Shown: in pieces, positions 19,069 to 19,906 of the stretch
Position numbering within the stretch: the stretch's first letter is position 1
How the letters are laid out: each line of letters begins with the position of its first letter
From: Bolinopsis microptera
Lineage: Eukaryota; Ctenophora; Tentaculata; Lobata; Bolinopsidae
Length of the DNA: 19,906 bases
Direction: 5' to 3'
NCBI RefSeq assembly: GCF_026151205.1
Contig: NW_026971907.1
Span: 1-19,906 of the forward strand
Program-made: the position numbers and the translations under genes
Notes under the pieces: generated by a model
Seen by the model: the letters and a program-made list of their open reading frames with translations, nothing else
What the model was told of the DNA's origin: nothing
The model's database searches: none

Positions 19069-19672
19069 TTGCAGACCGCGGGTTTAATAAATTTTTCCGC
19101 AGACAGCCCTTTATCACCCCCCTCATTGATTTCAGGAGGGTCTAGAGACGAAAATTTGCCCCAGTTCGTACCTCCTCTCAAATCAAAGCTCAAGCTCTCA
19201 AAGGGGACGGGCAACCGGGCGATCCCCGGTGAATTTTTGATTAATATTGGAGCCCCACCAGGGAGGGCCCGTCTGGGCAGGTAAAAATGGTTTTCATTGA
19301 ACCCCTTTCCGGTGCCCTGAATCACATCAGAGCCGTGACAGTGTCACGGGGGTTTTTTAAAAACCGAACCCCCCCAGGGCCCTTTTATAGAGGCCTCCCG
19401 GTTTGAGTCCGCCCCCATGCCCGACGATGCCGGGGCTACTAGTGAAGATGGTCAAGCTGGTGAAAAAACCCAAGATTGCCAGTGAAAAAACTTAAAAGGG
19501 TTGAATTTTCTTTTGTTTTCCCAATCAAAACGGTTTACAAGATGGGAAATTTTTTCAGAGACAGATTTCTTTAGATGCCCTGGGCCCAAAAAATTTAGAG
19601 GAGATTAGAAGATTTGGGGGAGAGTCAGTGCTATTAGGATCAAAAACTCTGTCAGAAAGAGATATTGTTTAA
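19069..19672 (+). CDS. possible frameshifted coding region, Ser/Pro-rich then acidic, unknown protein
   Basis: Three or four successive forward frames read like parts of one protein. From 19,069 to 19,284 it is Ser/Pro-rich (SADSPLSPPSLISGGSRDEN, FVPPLKSKLKLSKGTGNRAI). At about 19,367-19,480 it is acidic and small-residue-rich (SAPMPDDAGATSEDGQAGEK) before TGA. From 19,502 the readings EFSFVFPIKTVYKMGNFFRD and, one frame over, ISLDALGPKNLEEIRRFGGE lead to SERDIV and TAA at 19,670-19,672. A T6 run at 19,550-19,555 could account for the last change of frame. The reverse strand is also open at 19,023-19,325, so the first part is least certain. Low complexity suggests a disordered protein. No domain is recognised. 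Whether it is one gene, decayed or misread, is inference. Confidence 0.3.
19333..19349. other. 17-bp palindrome CCGTGACA-G-TGTCACGG
   Basis: Two perfect 8-base arms flank one central G. The arms contain no long runs, so the symmetry is unlikely to come from inflation. It lies inside the possible coding region at 19,069-19,672. It could be a binding dyad or a small hairpin. Confidence 0.45.
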
Positions 19673-19906
19673 CAGACGCAAAAAAAGCCAAAAGTTGCCT
19701 TTTACACCTACAAGAAAGGGCTGGTTGAATAGTTTTTGGTTTTTAGATCAGTGAGATAGGAAAAGCTGAAGCTGTACGAAGCTCTTTTCCTTCAGTGTTT
19801 GTTTTATAAATTTTTAGCGCTGGGCTGCTCCTGAAAACCGAATGGCATCTGTCACGTTTTTTTCAAAAGGGAAACTCGAGAAGATAAGCAACACCCACGG
19901 TTATTT
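19673..19906. other. cleaner AT-rich tail, no gene seen
   Basis: Runs are shorter than in the preceding 17 kb. If the preceding frame is real this would be its 3' untranslated or flanking DNA. No AATAAA polyadenylation signal, repeat or further open frame was recognised. Confidence 0.4.

Larger units (their letters stand above)
2056..19550. other. homopolymer-inflated, low-fidelity sequence
   Basis: From just after 2,055 runs of five or more identical bases become very frequent and runs of eight or more common, unlike 1-2,055. Copies within the tandem arrays at 4,311-4,925, 10,571-11,070 and 13,726-13,835 differ mostly in run length, which points to error rather than biology. A few pockets, such as 5,596-5,700 and 9,530-9,600, look normal. 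Uncorrected reads used as gap fill, or overcalled low-quality trace ends, would give this picture. All reading frames and repeat periods inside this span should be read with that in mind. Confidence 0.85.

Noticed and set aside
1-19906. Bacterial or phage origin
   Set aside because: No operons, no ribosome-binding-site-led genes and no dense coding; the GPCR fragment and repeat content point to an animal.

Overview
The window looks like intergenic and gene-edge DNA from an animal genome, most likely an invertebrate, but the species cannot be named. Gene density is low and AT-rich spacer and tandem repeats abound. One promoter has paired CCAAT boxes, some gene edges look like eukaryotic splice sites, and there are fragments of a rhodopsin-type (class A) G-protein-coupled receptor. 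I see no operons, no bacterial gene packing, no CRISPR array, no rRNA and no convincing tRNA.

The most important property is sequence quality. Bases 1 to about 2,055 look clean, with normal run lengths and sharp short repeats. From about 2,056 to about 19,550 homopolymer runs are inflated. A 28-bp minisatellite at 4,311-4,925 shows this from the inside, because its copies differ mostly in the lengths of their A, C and T runs. Reading frames there are broken at short intervals, so most stops and many apparent open frames carry little information. The last 350 bases look cleaner again. This pattern fits a gap filled with unpolished reads, or a low-quality read tail.

Layout: 1-1,500 is spacer with short tandem repeats. 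1,500-1,600 is a candidate promoter with two ATTGG boxes 32 bp apart and a TATA-like element. 1,659-2,052 is a candidate exon of an unrecognised protein in two frames joined by a one-base slip. 2,280-3,060 is extremely G-rich. 4,311-4,925 is the C-rich minisatellite. 5,570-6,763 holds receptor remnants: the DRY end of TM3 and TM4, then about 1 kb later a TM7/helix 8-like segment on the same strand. Two more tandem arrays follow, at 9,868-10,135 (about 30 bp) and 10,571-11,070 (about 110 bp). Several protein-like fragments without recognised family lie at 8,763-9,041, 9,477-9,665, 16,017-16,088, 17,336-17,578 and 19,069-19,672.

The defensible biology is one receptor gene or pseudogene and one promoter-plus-exon unit. 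They are too fragmentary and far apart to argue for a joint function. I found no convincing new biological system. The strongest leads are the frameshifted exon behind the paired CCAAT promoter, the receptor remnants, and the way the repeats expose the sequence errors.
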